6,819 bases of DNA from an uncultured Clostridia bacterium. GTDB lineage: Bacteria > Bacillota > Clostridia > Oscillospirales > CAG-272. The notes beneath the pieces are model-generated. The model worked only from the letters and a program-made list of their open reading frames with translations, did not search any database and was not told where the DNA came from. Numbering within the stretch: position 1 is the stretch's first letter; each line of letters begins with the position of its first letter. The DNA is taken from positions 1-6,819 of the forward strand of contig CAMPBZ010000063.1 in the NCBI GenBank assembly GCA_946641795.1. The letters run 5' to 3'. This document shows positions 4,981-6,819 of this stretch, piece by piece. The translations under genes and the position numbers were made by a program.

Positions 4981-6294
4981 TCAGTTGTCGGCAAGAACGC
5001 CGTAACAGCGGTCGCCGTCGGCCTCGGTCAATCGAACCGTGCGGATCTCTCCGTGCAGGGGCAGGTCGGAGCGGCAAACCACTTCCAAAAAGTTGGGGCT
5101 GTGTCCGGTCCAGGCGCCGTTTTCCTGCGTTTCAAAAAGGACTTCGACCGTTTTGCCGATCATTCCGGTCAGGATCGAGCGGCGAATTTCCGCCTGCGCC
5201 TGCGCAAGCCGTTTTTCGCGCTCGCGTTTGACGGCTTCGGGGATTTGCCCCGGCATCGTGTCGGCGGGCGTTCCCTTGCGGCGCGAGTAGGGGAAAATGT
5301 GGATCATCAAAAAGCGCGCCTTGCGAACAAAGGCAAGCGTTTCTTCAAATTCGGCGTCGGTCTCCTGCGGAAAGCCGACGATCATATCGGTGGTAAACTG
5401 TACGTCGGGAATAGCGCTCCGCAACAGTTCCATCCCCGCCAGCGCCATTTCGGCGTTGTATTTGCGCCGCATACGCGCCAGCACCGTGGAGGAGCCGCTT
5501 TGCACCGAGAGGTGAAAATGCGGCGTCAGCGAATGCAGGCGGGCAATGCGCTCCACAAACGCGGGGCGGATCAGCGAGGGATCCAGCGAGCCGAGCCGCA
5601 CGCGGCCAATGCCGGGAATGGCGTCCACAAGCTCCAAAAGGTCGGCCAGCGTCAGCCCGTTCAAATCTTTTCCCCAGGAGGCGGTCTCAATGCCGGTCAG
5701 CACCACTTCGCGGCATCCCCCGGCCGTCAGCGCCGATACCTCGGCAACCACGTCCTCGGGGCGCTTGGAGCGGATCTTTCCGCGCGCCGCGGGAATAATG
5801 CAATAGGCACAGCGGCTTTCGCAACCGTCCTCAATTTTCAGGTAGGCGCGTGTGCGGTCAAACCGGCGAATGCACATCGGCTCAAAGCCGTTCGCGTCGG
5901 GCGCGGCGGTTTGCAGAGCAGGGGATCCGTTTTTGCGGCCTTGTTTGATTAAATTGAGCGCAGCCTCGACCACCGATTGCTTTTCGGCGTTTCCGCAAAC
6001 GTAATCCACGCCGGGAATTGCCGCAACGGCCGCGGGAGAGACCTGCGAAAAGCACCCGGTCACCAGAATGTAAGCGCCGGGGTTTTGGTGGACGGCGCGC
6101 CGGATAAACTGGCGCGCTTTGCGATCGGACTCGGCGGTAACCGTGCAGGTGTTGATGATGTAAACGTCACAGCACGCCTGGGGCGGTAACACCGAAAAGC
6201 CGACGGCGCGCATACGCTCGGCAATCGCTTCGGACTCGTATTGATTTACTTTGCAGCCCAGCGTATAAATGCCGGCGGTTGGTTGATCGGTCAT
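4981..6294 (-). CDS. mtaB: tRNA t6A37 C2-methylthiotransferase MtaB (radical SAM)
   Basis: MtaB adds a methylthio group to C2 of t6A37 in tRNA, giving ms2t6A, using two [4Fe-4S] clusters and SAM. The 437-residue product has the full methylthiotransferase layout. The N-terminal UPF0004 domain has cluster cysteines C14 (TLGCKVNQYES), C50 (NTCTVT) and C81 (VTGCFSQ). The radical SAM motif is C158-x3-C162-x2-C165 (GCESRCAYCIIPAARG). SVQSGSS (263-269) and MIVGFP (304-309) lie in the barrel, and a TRAM-like end runs from about residue 380. The GCKVNQYES form favours MtaB over MiaB or RimO. The ATG at 6294 is preferred over one at 6306, because GGGGGA lies just before 6294 and nothing similar precedes 6306. 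It has its own promoter and is divergent from upp. Confidence 0.95.
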   Translation of the reverse strand: MTDQPTAGIYTLGCKVNQYESEAIAERMRAVGFSVLPPQACCDVYIINTCTVTAESDRKARQFIRRAVHQNPGAYILVTGCFSQVSPAAVAAIPGVDYVCGNAEKQSVVEAALNLIKQGRKNGSPALQTAAPDANGFEPMCIRRFDRTRAYLKIEDGCESRCAYCIIPAARGKIRSKRPEDVVAEVSALTAGGCREVVLTGIETASWGKDLNGLTLADLLELVDAIPGIGRVRLGSLDPSLIRPAFVERIARLHSLTPHFHLSVQSGSSTVLARMRRKYNAEMALAGMELLRSAIPDVQFTTDMIVGFPQETDAEFEETLAFVRKARFLMIHIFPYSRRKGTPADTMPGQIPEAVKREREKRLAQAQAEIRRSILTGMIGKTVEVLFETQENGAWTGHSPNFLEVVCRSDLPLHGEIRTVRLTEADGDRCYGVLADN

Positions 6295-6326
6295 TGCTTC
6301 CCCCATAAAAAACAGGTCTTTTTTCT

Positions 6327-6355
6327 ATTCTATCATTCTTTTGCAAAATTGTAAA
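6327..6355 (-). promoter_or_regulatory. Sigma-A promoter of mtaB
   Basis: On the minus strand a TTTACA -35 box (6355-6350) and a TAGAAT -10 box (6332-6327) lie 17 bases apart, with TG one base upstream of the -10 box. The sequence upstream of the -35 box (6356-6395) is rich in A and T tracts and could act as an UP element. The spacer holds a perfect 10-base palindrome, TTTTGCAAAA (6339-6348). The design is nearly the same as that of the tsaE promoter. Confidence 0.82.
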
Positions 6356-6395
6356 GAAAAAATCAAAAAAATAAAGGCGAATTTGAAAATTGCAC

Positions 6396-6424
6396 TTGAA
6401 AAAACAGGAAAAAGGTTGTATAAT
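6396..6424 (+). promoter_or_regulatory. Sigma-A promoter of upp
   Basis: A TTGAAA -35 box (6396-6401) and a perfect TATAAT -10 box (6419-6424) are 17 bases apart, with A-rich sequence upstream. Transcription should start near 6431, giving a leader of about 38 bases. The leader holds a small GCCG-AAA-CGGC hairpin (6436-6446) and the AAGGAG ribosome site (6456-6461), 7 bases before the ATG. I see no PyrR-type binding sequence. Confidence 0.85.
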
Positions 6425-6468
6425 CTATTTGAATAGCCGAAACGGCCTGAAAATGAAGGAGAAGAAAT

Positions 6469-6819
6469 ATGAGCCAACTGCACATTATTGACCACCCCTT
6501 GATCACCCACAAGCTTTCCATTATGAGAAACAAGAAAACGGGTTCCAAGGATTTTCGCCAACTGCTGGATGAAATTGCAATGCTGATGGGTTACGAGCTG
6601 ACCCGCGACCTGCCCACCGAGGAAATCACCATTGAAACGCCGATCTGCAAAACGCAGGCAAAAATGATCGCCGGTAAAAAGCTGGCAATCGTTCCCATTC
6701 TGCGCGCAGGTCTTGGTATGGTGGACGGGCTGTTGAGCCTGATCCCAGTTGCAAAGGTCGGCCACATCGGCTTGTACCGTGACCCCGAAACCCACCTGCC
6801 GGTGGAATATTACTGCAAG
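6469..6819 (+). CDS. upp: Uracil phosphoribosyltransferase, partial (3' end outside window)
   Basis: Uracil phosphoribosyltransferase makes UMP from uracil and PRPP in pyrimidine salvage. The first 117 codons of a protein usually near 209 residues are present. Visible family motifs are IDHPLITHKLSIMRNKKTGS (residues 7-26), FRQLLDEIAMLMGYE (29-43), VPILRAGLGMVDG (75-87) and HIGLYRDPETHLPVEYY (99-115). The PRPP loop with its DPMLATG motif and the C-terminal uracil site lie beyond the right edge, so activity cannot be judged here. The ATG at 6469 follows AAGGAG by seven bases and the N-terminus fits the family. The gene is divergent from mtaB and has its own promoter. It is the only plus-strand gene supported. 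Confidence 0.96.
   Translation, partial: MSQLHIIDHPLITHKLSIMRNKKTGSKDFRQLLDEIAMLMGYELTRDLPTEEITIETPICKTQAKMIAGKKLAIVPILRAGLGMVDGLLSLIPVAKVGHIGLYRDPETHLPVEYYCK

Noticed and set aside
4952..5077. 42-residue N-terminal extension of the PurL-like protein
   Set aside because: It overlaps the 3' end of mtaB and has no ribosome site; AAAGGAA precedes the ATG at 4951.
4732..5952. Plus-strand open frame of 406 codons
   Set aside because: It is a shadow of mtaB and of the start of the PurL-like gene. The radical SAM and cluster cysteines on the minus strand settle the coding strand.
6295..6306. Alternative mtaB start at 6306 (four extra residues)
   Set aside because: No ribosome-binding sequence lies before it, whereas GGGGGA lies before 6294. 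The four-residue difference has no effect on domain content, so it cannot be fully excluded.
6425..6468. Possible pyrimidine-dependent control of upp by reiterative transcription or PyrR
   Set aside because: The predicted start region has only three T residues in a row, and no PyrR-type recognition sequence is visible. The small leader hairpin is not followed by a T tract.
6325..6795. Minus-strand open frame of 156 codons opposite upp
   Set aside because: It is antisense to upp, which has clear family motifs, a promoter and a ribosome site. It would also run through the divergent promoters.

Overview
The window reads as a chromosomal housekeeping segment from a moderately GC-rich, low-molecular-complexity Gram-positive anaerobe, most likely a gut clostridium of the Oscillospirales/Ruminococcaceae type. 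This is inferred from the gene families (four-cysteine L28, DUF896/YnzC, MtaB, RpiB, the MEP-pathway enzyme IspD, a PurL relative of the clostridial single-chain kind), AGGAGG-like ribosome binding sites and textbook sigma-A promoters. I see no mobile element, tRNA, rRNA or CRISPR array.

Layout: nine protein genes fill almost the whole window. Eight lie on the minus strand and are read right to left: mtaB, a degenerate purL-like gene, rpmB, a DUF896 gene, tsaE, tsaB, rpiB and ispD, the last cut by the left edge. One, upp, lies on the plus strand at the right end, is cut by the right edge, and is divergent from mtaB. Minus-strand promoters can be read in front of mtaB, rpmB and tsaE, and a plus-strand one in front of upp. 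A good intrinsic terminator separates rpmB from the DUF896 gene. No gene-free stretch exceeds about 175 bases.

Function: tsaE and tsaB belong to the machinery that makes t6A37 in ANN-decoding tRNAs. MtaB converts that same base to ms2t6A, so two consecutive steps of one tRNA modification sit 3 kb apart under promoters of nearly identical design. tsaE-tsaB-rpiB-ispD are tightly packed (4-base overlap, then gaps of 24 and 33 bases) and look like one operon joining tRNA modification, pentose phosphate and isoprenoid functions. rpmB supplies ribosomal protein L28, and upp supplies pyrimidine salvage.

The most unusual item is the 680-residue protein between mtaB and rpmB. Its sequence follows the single-chain clostridial FGAM synthase (PurL) in several separate stretches, but every catalytic motif I looked for is replaced or missing, and the glutaminase domain stops before its nucleophile. 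It looks like a maintained PurL-derived pseudoenzyme of unknown role.
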